8,509 nt of DNA from positions 1-8,509 of the forward strand of contig CAZLZO010000050.1 of the NCBI GenBank assembly GCA_964564025.1, in the 5' to 3' direction. This document shows positions 1-6,910 of this stretch, one piece after another. The notes under the pieces are model-generated. The model was not told where the DNA came from and did not search any database. It was given only the letters and a program-made list of their open reading frames with translations. The stretch is from DRYM01 sp964564025 (GTDB taxonomy: Archaea; Thermoproteota; Thermoprotei_A; EX4484-217-1). The translations under genes were made by a program, and so were the position numbers. The first letter of the stretch is position 1, and each line of letters starts with the position of its first letter.

Positions 1-1196
1 AGGATGTGTTTGACTTCTTCTATACGTTTTGACAGGTCTGATTTTTTCTTTTTCAACTGGTTTGCTAAGTTGTCGAGAGCTAAAGATAACTTTATAGCCT
101 TACTATATAAGTCATTTAGATTCTCCGGTAAGCTTATGCTTTCAACACTTATAGTATGCTTTTTAATGATGCTTGAAGCTTCCGAGAGAGACTTCCTTAG
201 TTGAGATTCTGCTTCGTCAAGGTGTTTCCAGTTCTCTTCGAGTTGAGCTATTTGTTTCTTATAGTCCTTTAGTTCTCTAAGTTTTTCAGAATATTTCTCA
301 AGAAGAGGTATTTTGCTTATTTCGGGTTCTAGCTTTTTAGCTTCCTCTTCTGCTTTTTTGCATTTCTCCGCTTCACCTCTTAGCTTCTTAACATTGTTTT
401 CGATTGGTTCCTTTTTTCCATTCTTCTCTTTAAGCATTTTCTGTAGTTCATCATATTCTTTCTTCTTTTGATCTAGAATGTCTTTTTCCTTAGAAATACT
501 CTCATATTCTTTCTTAGCTTTCTTAAGTTTCTTTCCGAGCTCATTTATTTCCCTTTTTAAACTCTCAATGTCCTCCTTAAGCTTCTTTTGGCTATCTCTT
601 AGAACTTTCAACTCACTCTCTTTATTAGTAATCTTATTCTCAAGGTCTTCTAAGATTTCATCATGAACATAGTCTATGATGTCTTTTAAATTCTTCCAAG
701 TTTTCTCTAAGGCGTCGAGACCTAGCATTTTACCTATTATCTTTTTCCTATCTCCAGGTGATGCATCAATTAGGCTTGTGATTTCTCCTTGCCGTATAAA
801 TATTGAGTTTAGAAGCGTTTTACTGTCAAGCTTAAGTGTTTTAAGAACTTCCTCAACAACTTTAGTAGCTGATCTCGCTACGTATCCTTTACCTACTCTT
901 CGAAGAGACGCATAAACTGAGCCTCCTTTTTCTCTAATCCATTTCACCACGTATTCTTCACTATCAACTTTAAACGTTAACTCTACTTCTAGCTCCCTTT
1001 TCCCTCTCATTATTAGGTCGTCGACCTTGTTTCCTCTAGTTTTTAATCCAAGTAGTGCATGTATTATAGCGTCTACAATAGCTGTTTTTCCGGCACCGTT
1101 TGGCCCAACAATTACCGTTAGCCCTAGGGGGAATGTTATCTCAGTATTTTCATGGGATAGGAAGTTTCTTAGCTTAATCTTCTCTAAAATAATCAT
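1..1196 (-). CDS. rad50: Rad50 ATPase, N-terminal part (cut by window edge)
   Basis: DNA double-strand-break repair ATPase of the SMC/ABC type that partners Mre11. It is open from ATG at 1196 down to base 3 with no stop (398 codons), so the C-terminal part lies outside the window. Visible features: an N-terminal strand beginning MIILEKIKLRNFLSHENTE, Walker A GPNGAGKT at residues 31-38, and a Q-loop in SIFIRQGE (Gln about 136). From about residue 160 to the edge there is continuous Lys/Glu-rich heptad-like sequence, the ascending arm of the coiled coil. The zinc-hook CxxC, signature motif and Walker B are not reached; the only Cys seen in the arm (about 279) is single and not a hook. The start ATG overlaps the mre11 stop as ATGA, with an AAGGTGG SD inside the mre11 end, implying translational coupling. 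It is the last gene seen of the nurA-herA-mre11-rad50 operon. Confidence 0.95.
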   Translation of the reverse strand, partial: MIILEKIKLRNFLSHENTEITFPLGLTVIVGPNGAGKTAIVDAIIHALLGLKTRGNKVDDLIMRGKRELEVELTFKVDSEEYVVKWIREKGGSVYASLRRVGKGYVARSATKVVEEVLKTLKLDSKTLLNSIFIRQGEITSLIDASPGDRKKIIGKMLGLDALEKTWKNLKDIIDYVHDEILEDLENKITNKESELKVLRDSQKKLKEDIESLKREINELGKKLKKAKKEYESISKEKDILDQKKKEYDELQKMLKEKNGKKEPIENNVKKLRGEAEKCKKAEEEAKKLEPEISKIPLLEKYSEKLRELKDYKKQIAQLEENWKHLDEAESQLRKSLSEASSIIKKHTISVESISLPENLNDLYSKAIKLSLALDNLANQLKKKKSDLSKRIEEVKHI

Positions 1197-2335
1197 TCTT
1201 CACCACCTTCTAAGAATTCCTCAACAACTTTTTTGGCTCCTTCAACATCTCCTTCGGATAGATTCTTGTGAAGCTCCAGTGCTAAACTGACATATCTTTC
1301 ATCCTTTATTCCGTGCTTCTCCAAGTACTCTCTTAGAAGCTCTTTCAAGCCTATATTTTGGGTCTCAAATGTTTCTGAGGATCCTGCTTGATCTAGTGAA
1401 GCTGCTTCTCTAAATGTAACCGTGTATTTTAGCACTTTATTTTTCAATATGCTGCTCAGCCTTCTGAGAACTGTTTGAGCAACAATGCTTTTACCACTTA
1501 CCGTTATGTGGAGTACAGGGAGTCTACTATATGTTTGAATAACGTATTTTGCTAATGCTTTTTCCAAAGTCGTCTTTGAAAGATCTACTTCTACCCTGTA
1601 CTGCGGTCTAACATCGACGTTTATAGTGTGTATTTCTGGTTCGTCCCTTTCGAGATCTACTATGTAGAACCCTTTTCCCTTCTTCATCCAAGACTCTATT
1701 TCATCCCTCCTCATTATCTCTATTGATCCAGCATAGGCGAAAAATCCTCCTCCAAACCTAACTAGAGTTCTGGAGTGAATATGTCCGAAGGCGTAGTATG
1801 TTGCTTTCCTAGGCAAATCGTCTTCTTCAAGCTCATATTCGAAAGGAAAATACCTCTTTACTCCTTGATGAGCTATAAGCACCGATTTCCTATATTTTTC
1901 AGCTAACCTGTCGAATTTGCTAAGCTCACTTTTGAGCAGTTCGATACCTCGACCTCTAAGGTTAGATATTCCAGCTACTAAAACCCCGTCGATTTCCATC
2001 CATTCCAGCTTACCTATTCCCAGTACTTTTACCTCGTCGAAAAGGCTGTGTGGCGGCAGCCCTCTTCTCTTAGGTATATCGTGGTCTCCGAGAACTGCTA
2101 ATATTTTCCTCACTCTTCCTTTAAGCTTGCCGAGAGCCTCCTTAAACACTTTCAGAGCCTTTATGGGTGGCCTATAGGAGTCGAAAAGATCCCCCGAATG
2201 TATAACAATGTCTACTCGTTCTTCAAGTATTCTGTCTACTACCTCGTTAAAGGCGTTGTAAATGTCGTTTTCTCTTTCATCTAAATTGTATTGTCTGTAT
2301 CCGAGATGTGTATCTGAAATATGTGCTATCCTCAA
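1193..2335 (-). CDS. mre11: Mre11 DNA repair exonuclease/endonuclease
   Basis: Metal-dependent phosphodiesterase that processes DNA ends in complex with Rad50. I choose TTG at 2335 (380 aa) over the ATG at 2356 (387 aa). An AAGGAGG SD sits exactly 8 nt upstream of the TTG, and the resulting MRIAHISDTHLGY start gives the canonical N-terminus. With this start the phosphoesterase motifs are D8/H10 (SDTHLG), D49 (GDLFD), D84/H85 (LGDHD), H156 (AHQG) and H185/H187 (GHIH); the first five fall on the same numbers as in Pyrococcus furiosus Mre11. The position that is Asn84 in that enzyme is Asp here. The C-terminal third (from about 240) carries the capping and Rad50-binding region, with a helical charged tail. 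It lies 4 bp after the herA stop and overlaps rad50 by 4 bp. Confidence 0.95.
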   Translation of the reverse strand: MRIAHISDTHLGYRQYNLDERENDIYNAFNEVVDRILEERVDIVIHSGDLFDSYRPPIKALKVFKEALGKLKGRVRKILAVLGDHDIPKRRGLPPHSLFDEVKVLGIGKLEWMEIDGVLVAGISNLRGRGIELLKSELSKFDRLAEKYRKSVLIAHQGVKRYFPFEYELEEDDLPRKATYYAFGHIHSRTLVRFGGGFFAYAGSIEIMRRDEIESWMKKGKGFYIVDLERDEPEIHTINVDVRPQYRVEVDLSKTTLEKALAKYVIQTYSRLPVLHITVSGKSIVAQTVLRRLSSILKNKVLKYTVTFREAASLDQAGSSETFETQNIGLKELLREYLEKHGIKDERYVSLALELHKNLSEGDVEGAKKVVEEFLEGGEE

Positions 2336-2339
2336 ACAC

Positions 2340-3929
2340 TCAGCCTCCTTCAACAATGTCTTTAATTAGCTCTTTCTCTTCCTCTATTCTCTCTGTTTTA
2401 GATTTCTCCTCTTCTTCAGCTACCCTGTTGGCTTCTTCAAGCTTGCTTACGATGTCTATGTCTGCTCCTCCTTCCTTAGTTTCTCTTGGCCTAATCTTAA
2501 CCATGACCGGTGCTTTAACGATTTCACCAACTATAACGGCCTCTCCAGTATTGAGACCTGGAATATCGGTTAAAAGATCCTTGCTCATTCTTTCCGAACT
2601 TCTTTTAACAGCGTTTTGGTCTTCTTCATTCTTCATTCTTAAAATCATTTGGCTGTTGCATTGGCTAAGAACGTCAGGGTCTATTTTATGTGGTCTCTGT
2701 GAAATAACCACTAGGAAAACGCCGAATTTTCTGCCTTCAGCAGCTATTCTCTTAATTATTCTCTTGGATAGTGTTGCTTCCTTTTCAGGTATGAATCTAT
2801 GGGCTTCCTCGATAAAAACGAAAACAGGGTATTCGTATTTCTGCGTTTTAACAACGTCGAAGATGTCGTTTAAAATTCTGTATGCTATGTAGTCTGCTAC
2901 TTCATCGTCGAGTCCTGAAAGATCCATTATGGTTATGTGTTTTGGCTTAAGGAGTTTCAGAATATTTGTTGTTGCGTCCCCGAATACTCTGAGTCTCTCA
3001 AGTCTTCTTACATATCTGAGAGCGGCGGCTGCGTATTCATCGCCTCTCTCAAGCTTCTTTATCAGGTCTTCGAGCCTATAGTTTTCATTCTCTTCTCTAA
3101 GCTCTTTAAGCGCCTTTTCTAACGTATCAGCTATGCGAACCCAACTCCTACTTATCCTGGCAATATCCATTATTTCGTCTAAGCCGAGGTCTGAGAACTT
3201 TATCTCATAAGTCTCTACTTTGCCTATTTGTTTCTCATCGTACCTTCCTGTGCTTTCCCGCGTTCTAAAAACGGTTATTCTCTTCGAAAACACTCCTCCG
3301 CTTCTTCTCTGAGATAGAAACACGTAGTCTGCATGAGGATCCAGAATGACTATTGTAGCTCCCTTCCTGAAGAGTTCCTCTACTAGCACACCTGTCGTGT
3401 AGCTTTTTCCCGCACCTGTTTGCCCTAAGATTGCTAAGTGCCTTCTAAACCCTCTTACAGTAATGCTTACTGGAACGTCGGGCCTATTTATTAAATACCC
3501 TATGTGTAAAGCTTCTCTTTCAGGATACGAGTAGAACTGCTTCAGTATTTCTGATGGAGCCCTATACACTTCGTTTCCAGGGTGAATTGCTTTTCTAGGT
3601 TGCAGAATTTCTCCATTATATAGGAACCCGAGGACCTTTGCTTTAGCTATACTTCTTTTATCTACTAGGCCTGCAGCAAGTAGTTTCTTAGCTGCATCAG
3701 CGCTTATACCTAAGTTTAAGGCTTCGCTTAACGTTGTTATCGCATATATTTGGGCTATTATGTTTGCTTCAACTTCTTTTTCACCAACGGTCTCCTTGGA
3801 CTTAACTAGTACGTATTCCCACCTAGGTGGATGTTTTCCTTCCTCCACTATGAAGGTGAAATCTACTGGGCTTGTTTCTCCAATTACATAGCCTAATAGT
3901 TCGAGGTTTTCTTTAAGGGAATCTAACAC
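2340..3929 (-). CDS. herA: HerA hexameric DNA translocase/helicase
   Basis: FtsK/HerA-family P-loop ATPase that assembles as a hexamer with NurA and drives DNA through it during end resection. I choose GTG at 3929 (529 aa) over the upstream TTG at 3962 (540 aa) because GAGGGG lies exactly 8 nt before the GTG. In this numbering: an N-terminal HAS beta-barrel region (about 1-130, beginning at LLGYVIGETSPVDF), Walker A GQTGAGKS at 169-176, the strand ILDPHADY about 196-202, Walker B VFVFIEEAH at 369-377, and the downstream ISQRPHKIDPDVLSQC plus MILRMKN segments typical of HerA, which carry the trans-acting Arg/sensor region. The last 40 residues are Glu/Lys-rich. Length is within the usual family range of about 500-600 aa. 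It overlaps the nurA end by 17 bp and sits 4 bp before mre11. Confidence 0.95.
   Translation of the reverse strand: MLDSLKENLELLGYVIGETSPVDFTFIVEEGKHPPRWEYVLVKSKETVGEKEVEANIIAQIYAITTLSEALNLGISADAAKKLLAAGLVDKRSIAKAKVLGFLYNGEILQPRKAIHPGNEVYRAPSEILKQFYSYPEREALHIGYLINRPDVPVSITVRGFRRHLAILGQTGAGKSYTTGVLVEELFRKGATIVILDPHADYVFLSQRRSGGVFSKRITVFRTRESTGRYDEKQIGKVETYEIKFSDLGLDEIMDIARISRSWVRIADTLEKALKELREENENYRLEDLIKKLERGDEYAAAALRYVRRLERLRVFGDATTNILKLLKPKHITIMDLSGLDDEVADYIAYRILNDIFDVVKTQKYEYPVFVFIEEAHRFIPEKEATLSKRIIKRIAAEGRKFGVFLVVISQRPHKIDPDVLSQCNSQMILRMKNEEDQNAVKRSSERMSKDLLTDIPGLNTGEAVIVGEIVKAPVMVKIRPRETKEGGADIDIVSKLEEANRVAEEEEKSKTERIEEEKELIKDIVEGG
2344..2350 (-). promoter_or_regulatory. SD of mre11, decides a TTG start
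   Basis: On the minus strand this reads AAGGAGG, a near-perfect complement of the archaeal 16S rRNA 3' end. It lies 8 nt before TTG at 2335 and just before the herA stop (2342-2340). If the ATG at 2356 were used, this SD would lie inside the coding sequence with no purpose. Confidence 0.75.
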
Positions 3930-5205
3930 GCCTATAACCCCTCGATGTAGCTTTTCTACCAACTAGTTCTTCGAATTTGGGAAGGTAAATTTTTTCGAAA
4001 ACATCTCTGCTTAGCTTAACTTTTCTATCAACCATTGTTAACCATATGTTGTAATTTTTTAAACCAGAATAACCTGCAGCTATAACCTCTAAAATGTTTC
4101 TCACGTCAACATTGACTTTTTCTGTGGAGTTTATTTCTGATAGTTTGCGCTCGATATTGAGAGTCCATGATGGAACATCTATTCTCATGGGGGTGTCTAT
4201 TGTTGAAGGTAGTATGTGGAATGATACTATTCCGGGTAGGTTAGGTAGTTCTTCAATCACCTTAAGTGCTTTGCTAGCGAAGTCTTTGTTTAACGATGAA
4301 ATAGGATGCGATGATTTCAGATACTCTTCAGGATCGACTCTTATTAAGTTTAGAGCCCTTTTCGTTCGCATTGGTGGTGCAAGAAGAAGCGGTGTTGTGT
4401 AGCCGGGTGTTTTAGCATAATTCATTATTAATTGGAAGTCTGTCTTGTTTGAAACATACTCCCTTATCAGTTCTCTTAGGTTTTCCGGTAACTCTTCTGC
4501 TTTCCTGAGAGCTAATCTGGCTTCTCCTTTGCCTTCAGCTATTTTGTCCAGTAGCTTCTTGATTTCTGATTCTTCTATTCCATATTCTTTAGCTAATTTT
4601 AGGATGGCCTTTCTTATCAGATATTTTCTGAAGAAGCTTGTTCTGCTTTCCTTACTTATCCCGATTAATGTTACCTTCTTTTCCTTAGCTGTTTTAAGTA
4701 GTTTTACTAGTGTTTCAAAATACTTTATCATGAAGCCTCTATGGTATGTGAGGCTTGTTTCTAATGGGACATGCGCTATTCTGCCGTAGATTGAACCGTC
4801 TATAAGTACGTAGCCTTCGAATCCATTATTTAATGCTTCGAGAATTGCTTCGTGTTCGAGCCATTCCATAATTCTCCCTGTGATTTCACTATATTTTTCT
4901 GTTGGATCATAGTCGAACATTGTAAATACTTTCCTATATTCTGCATTGTTTGTTATTGCTAATGCTCTTGCTACGTAGAATATTCCACTATTGCTTGTTA
5001 TATAGTGTCGAGAGCTGCTGTCTACTGCTAGGACATTGAACTTGTCAGGTGTTGTTTTAGGAAGCTTTATGGTTATCCAGTATTCGTAAAATTCTTTACT
5101 AATGTACTCTGCTATGTGCTGCTGAGCTATAAGAGAATATGCTTCGATTATTTGTTTAGCTTTAGAGTAAAGGTCTTGAATGTATAGGTCTAGGAATTCT
5201 GGCAT
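3913..5205 (-). CDS. nurA: NurA 5'-3' nuclease
   Basis: RNase H-fold nuclease that binds the HerA hexamer as a dimer and degrades DNA for 3'-overhang formation. I choose ATG at 5205 (430 aa, MPEFLDLYIQ...) because GGAG lies 8 nt upstream and because it leaves about 150 bp for divergent promoters. The longest open frame starts at 5337 (474 aa) and would leave only 18 bp before the divergent cdc6 ATG. Visible motifs in the short numbering: LAVDSSSR with catalytic-type Asp62, VLIDGSIYGR with Asp136, and near the C-terminus VSFHILPS (His330) followed by PMRIDVP (Asp343), then GYSGLKNYNIWL. A helical Lys/Glu-rich insertion lies between about 170 and 250. It is the first gene of the operon and its end overlaps herA. 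At 430 aa it is at the long end of the family. Confidence 0.92.
   Translation of the reverse strand: MPEFLDLYIQDLYSKAKQIIEAYSLIAQQHIAEYISKEFYEYWITIKLPKTTPDKFNVLAVDSSSRHYITSNSGIFYVARALAITNNAEYRKVFTMFDYDPTEKYSEITGRIMEWLEHEAILEALNNGFEGYVLIDGSIYGRIAHVPLETSLTYHRGFMIKYFETLVKLLKTAKEKKVTLIGISKESRTSFFRKYLIRKAILKLAKEYGIEESEIKKLLDKIAEGKGEARLALRKAEELPENLRELIREYVSNKTDFQLIMNYAKTPGYTTPLLLAPPMRTKRALNLIRVDPEEYLKSSHPISSLNKDFASKALKVIEELPNLPGIVSFHILPSTIDTPMRIDVPSWTLNIERKLSEINSTEKVNVDVRNILEVIAAGYSGLKNYNIWLTMVDRKVKLSRDVFEKIYLPKFEELVGRKATSRGYRRVRFP
3938..3943 (-). promoter_or_regulatory. SD of herA, decides a GTG start
   Basis: Reads GAGGGG on the minus strand, inside the last codons of nurA and 8 nt before GTG at 3929. 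The spacing equals that of the mre11 and nurA sites, which supports the shorter HerA reading. Confidence 0.6.
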
Positions 5206-5213
5206 AGGGTGTT

Positions 5214-5217
5214 CTCC
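5214..5217 (-). promoter_or_regulatory. SD of nurA, supports the start at 5205
   Basis: GGAG on the minus strand, 8 nt before ATG at 5205. It is short, but the spacing is the same as for herA and mre11. It favours the 430-aa NurA over the 474-aa frame. Confidence 0.5.
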
Positions 5218-5321
5218 GAATTTTAATATGGTGGTTTTTAAAACTAATTCTTTAATGCCCTGTTCATGTCTTACCGGTACCGTAGAAGGGTAATACTTAT
5301 TATTATCCCTGTCCAGATGTT

Positions 5322-5335
5322 TTTCTAGTAGAAAC
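5322..5335 (+). promoter_or_regulatory. ORB-like dyad upstream of cdc6
   Basis: TTTCTAGTAGAAA is a perfect dyad about a central G, followed by C. It equals the published archaeal mini-ORB core TTTCCAGTGGAAAC except for two symmetric changes. A short GGG follows about 12 bp later rather than a directly abutting G-string. A site here, 21 bp before the initiator ATG, would suit autoregulation by Orc1/Cdc6; this is inference from the motif only. Confidence 0.45.
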
Positions 5336-5355
5336 ATGTTTTAGACGGGTTTGTT

Positions 5356-6423
5356 ATGCTTGTTAACCCTAAGGCTCTATACCACGACTATGTTCCCAAG
5401 AAGCTACCTTATAGGGAGGGGCAGTATAATGCTTTATCCGGATATTTCAGGGTTTTAATGGAGGGTCTTGTTCCCTCACACCTGCTTCTTCTTGGACCTA
5501 CGGGGTCTGGTAAGACTGTTACTGTTAGGAAGGTTATTGAGGATTTTGGCGATATTAAGGATATGGTTATTTACACTATATGTCATGGTACATCTTACAC
5601 TACTTTGGTTGATATTGCCGAGAAAGTTACCGGTAGGAGGCTTTGGGGTTATAGTTTTAGTAAGGTGTGGAGTGTTTTTGAGGAGAAAACTAGGGATAGG
5701 GCTTTAATGGTTGTTTTAGATGAGGTTGATAAGATTGTTTTGCCTGGTAAGGGTGATGAGCTACTGTACTATCTTTCTAGGAGACCTTTAACCACTATTA
5801 TAGCTGTTAGTAATAGAATGGATGTTTACAATTACATTAGGGATCCTAGGGTTAAAAGCAGTTTTACTCCTAGAACAGTGTTTTTCCCACCTTATAGTGC
5901 TGATGAGCTTGAAGGTATTGTTAAGCTTAGAGTTGAGGAGGCTTTCGAACCGAATGTTGTAGATGAAGGCGTTGTAAAGTATATTGCTGCGTTAGCTACT
6001 AGGAGAGGTGGTGATGCAAGGTATGCTATAGATTTGCTTAGGTTCTCCGCTGAAGTTGCTGTTAAGGAGGGGTCTAGGAAAATAACTATTGAGCATGTTA
6101 GGAAAGCTAGGGAAGAAGTTGAAATGGACTATATAACTAAGGGAATAATGGTTCTCAATGAACCTCAAAAGCTCATTCTCAGAATAGTTGCTGAATTCGG
6201 AACACTAACTATTTCAGAACTTGTTCAGAAATACAATAAGATCGCACTAGAACCACTAACACAACGTAGAATATCAGACCACATATCCCAACTAGAACTC
6301 CTAGGATACCTGAAAATAACCCGTAAAGGAAGAGGGAAAGGAAGAGGAGTAAGCTGGTACGTATCACTAGCACCAGGAATAGAACCACAATTAGTAAGAA
6401 AAGCACTAACCAAAACACTCTAA
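5356..6423 (+). CDS. cdc6: Orc1/Cdc6 replication initiator
   Basis: AAA+ initiator that binds origin recognition boxes and takes part in MCM loading; 355 aa, a usual archaeal length slightly on the short side. Visible: the N-terminal LYHDYVPKKLPYREGQ segment typical of the family, Walker A GPTGSGKT at 47-54, Walker B VVLDEVDK at 119-126, sensor 1 AVSNRMD about 150-156, sensor 2 GGDARYAIDLLR about 218-229, and a C-terminal winged helix about 267-337 (LNEPQKLILRIV, TQRRISDHISQLELLGYL, then a basic Lys/Arg/Gly wing). It starts at ATG with no strong SD. It is divergent from the nuclease operon and directly followed by the candidate origin. Codon use changes sharply: the third base is T in 21 of 40 codons at 81-120 but 1 of 40 in the last 40 codons, where A takes 30. 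The Orc1-1 versus Orc1-2 class cannot be settled by eye. Confidence 0.95.
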   Translation: MLVNPKALYHDYVPKKLPYREGQYNALSGYFRVLMEGLVPSHLLLLGPTGSGKTVTVRKVIEDFGDIKDMVIYTICHGTSYTTLVDIAEKVTGRRLWGYSFSKVWSVFEEKTRDRALMVVLDEVDKIVLPGKGDELLYYLSRRPLTTIIAVSNRMDVYNYIRDPRVKSSFTPRTVFFPPYSADELEGIVKLRVEEAFEPNVVDEGVVKYIAALATRRGGDARYAIDLLRFSAEVAVKEGSRKITIEHVRKAREEVEMDYITKGIMVLNEPQKLILRIVAEFGTLTISELVQKYNKIALEPLTQRRISDHISQLELLGYLKITRKGRGKGRGVSWYVSLAPGIEPQLVRKALTKTL

Positions 6424-6439
6424 ACAACAACACAAACAA

Positions 6440-6471
6440 CCCCCCTCCCCCTCCCCCTTCTACTTGTAACA
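6440..6471 (-). repeat. Left arm of inverted ORB/G-string repeat
   Basis: Read on the minus strand it starts TGTTACAAGTAGAAG and runs into three G-runs (G5, G5, G6) separated by single A. It matches the right arm at 29 of 32 positions in inverted orientation, with 117 bp between the arms. The dyad-like half faces the AT-rich core and the G-string faces outward. The ORB-core match is weaker than in the right arm (9 of 13 to TTTCCAGTGGAAA). Confidence 0.8.
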
Positions 6472-6520
6472 GAAACACTAGTACTAACAGTTTCTAACTC
6501 TTTAGTATCTCGAGAATTTA

Positions 6521-6550
6521 TTTGCCTTTCTAACTAGTTAGAGAAGCAAA
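6521..6550. repeat. Imperfect palindrome in AT-rich origin core
   Basis: A 30-bp inverted repeat centred between 6535 and 6536. Each 16-base outer half mirrors the other with two mismatched pairs. The perfect centre is CTAACTAGTTAG (6530-6541). A second short palindrome CAAATATATTTG follows at once (6551-6562). Together they form the centre between the two G-string arms, so this is the natural candidate for the unwinding or protein-binding core. Confidence 0.7.
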
Positions 6551-6588
6551 CAAATATATTTGTAGTAAACTCCAGAGTGGTAGAGTTG

Positions 6589-6620
6589 TGTTACAAGTGG
6601 AAAGGGGAGGGGGAGGGGGA
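6589..6620 (+). repeat. Right arm of inverted ORB/G-string repeat
   Basis: Reads TGTTACAAGTGGAAA followed by G4, G5 and G5 separated by single A. TTACAAGTGGAAA (6591-6603) matches the mini-ORB core TTTCCAGTGGAAA at 11 of 13 positions and is directly followed by the G-string, as in published crenarchaeal ORBs. With the next G5 at 6626-6630 it forms four G-runs with loops of 1, 1 and 6 nt, a good G-quadruplex pattern on the plus strand. Confidence 0.8.
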
Positions 6621-6625
6621 TCATT

Positions 6626-6645
6626 GGGGGATAGTTTTATCCCTC
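6626..6645. repeat. G5-ATA/TAT-CC palindrome, copy 1
   Basis: GGGATA (6628-6633) and TATCCC (6638-6643) pair around a GTTT loop; a G-T and a G-C pair extend the stem outward. A T-rich stretch follows. A second copy of the same design is at 7594-7613. It could be a DNA-binding palindrome or an RNA hairpin; the sequence does not decide. Confidence 0.5.
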
Positions 6646-6784
6646 AAAGTTTTATTTTTAGTGGAGATATTAGAATCGGTTTTATTGAGGTCTTGAATAT
6701 GAGTATCTTTAAGTTGTTATTATAAAAAATAGAAGAAGAATAATTAACCCCCTAAAGCAGTTGGTAGGCGACCCCCCATGTTAG

Positions 6785-6798
6785 TTAGTAGTAGAAAC
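6785..6798 (+). promoter_or_regulatory. Weak ORB-like word
   Basis: TTAGTAGTAGAAAC matches the mini-ORB core at 9 of 13 positions and shares TAGTAGAAAC with the dyad upstream of cdc6. On the opposite strand a G6 run (6772-6777) lies close by. It is only suggestive. Confidence 0.25.
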
Positions 6799-6868
6799 TA
6801 TCATTTAAAGTTATTTATGAAAAGTTTAGGGATTCATGATTTGTGTGCATGTGGTTTCTTTGGAACTG

Positions 6869-6877
6869 TTTATATAG
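6869..6877 (+). promoter_or_regulatory. TATA box of the 218-aa gene
   Basis: TTTATATAG lies about 38 bp before the TTG at 6911, which predicts a start of transcription near 6899 and a leader of about 12 nt. No SD is visible in that leader, as is common for first genes in crenarchaea. Confidence 0.45.
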
Positions 6878-6910
6878 TGTTTTTAGGTATTTTTTCTTGG
6901 GTTTGTTTGG

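Larger units (their letters stand above)
5206..5355. promoter_or_regulatory. Divergent promoter region between nurA operon and cdc6
   Basis: About 150 bp between the chosen nurA start and the cdc6 ATG, and the only room for both promoters. For nurA, AT-rich TATA candidates on the minus strand are TTTTAAAAA (5243-5235) and CATTAAAG (around 5258-5251). For cdc6, the best AT-rich stretch is around 5293-5305 (ACTTATTATTA), about 50 bp before the ATG; no clear SD precedes that ATG. The ORB-like dyad at 5322-5335 lies between that candidate and the cdc6 start. The exact promoter elements are inference. Confidence 0.5.
6424..6910. other. Candidate replication origin, 487-bp non-coding region
   Basis: No convincing gene lies in this stretch. 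From left to right it holds: an inverted G-string arm (6440-6471), two CTAAC words 10 bp apart (6484, 6494), AT-rich sequence with a 30-bp imperfect palindrome (6521-6550) and CAAATATATTTG (6551-6562), the right arm (6589-6620), a further G5 run with a hairpin (6626-6645), AT-rich sequence with nothing I recognise (about 6646-6745), two C-runs (6748-6752 and 6772-6777), a weak ORB-like word (6785-6798), and the promoter of the next gene (about 6869). Inverted ORB-like elements flanking an AT-rich core directly after orc1/cdc6 match the general plan of crenarchaeal origins. Origin activity is inference. Confidence 0.6.

Noticed and set aside
2336..2356. Mre11 start at ATG 2356
   Set aside because: It overlaps the herA end by 17 bp, has no SD, and places an AAGGAGG inside the gene; the TTG at 2335 has that SD at 8 nt and gives the canonical D8/H10 numbering.
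4..5000. Many plus-strand open frames opposite rad50, mre11, herA and nurA (for example 2308-2892)
   Set aside because: They are Ser/Leu/Phe-rich mirror frames of strongly supported minus-strand genes and show no family motif.
5206..5337. N-terminal extension of NurA by 44 residues from ATG at 5337
   Set aside because: It would leave 18 bp between divergent start codons, has no SD, and the extension looks unlike a NurA start, whereas ATG 5205 has GGAG at 8 nt.
6748..6780. tRNA D-arm-like text (AGCAGTTGGTAGGCGACC) between C-runs
   Set aside because: No anticodon arm, T-arm or pairing acceptor follows within tRNA distance on either strand; the likeness is limited to the D-loop word.
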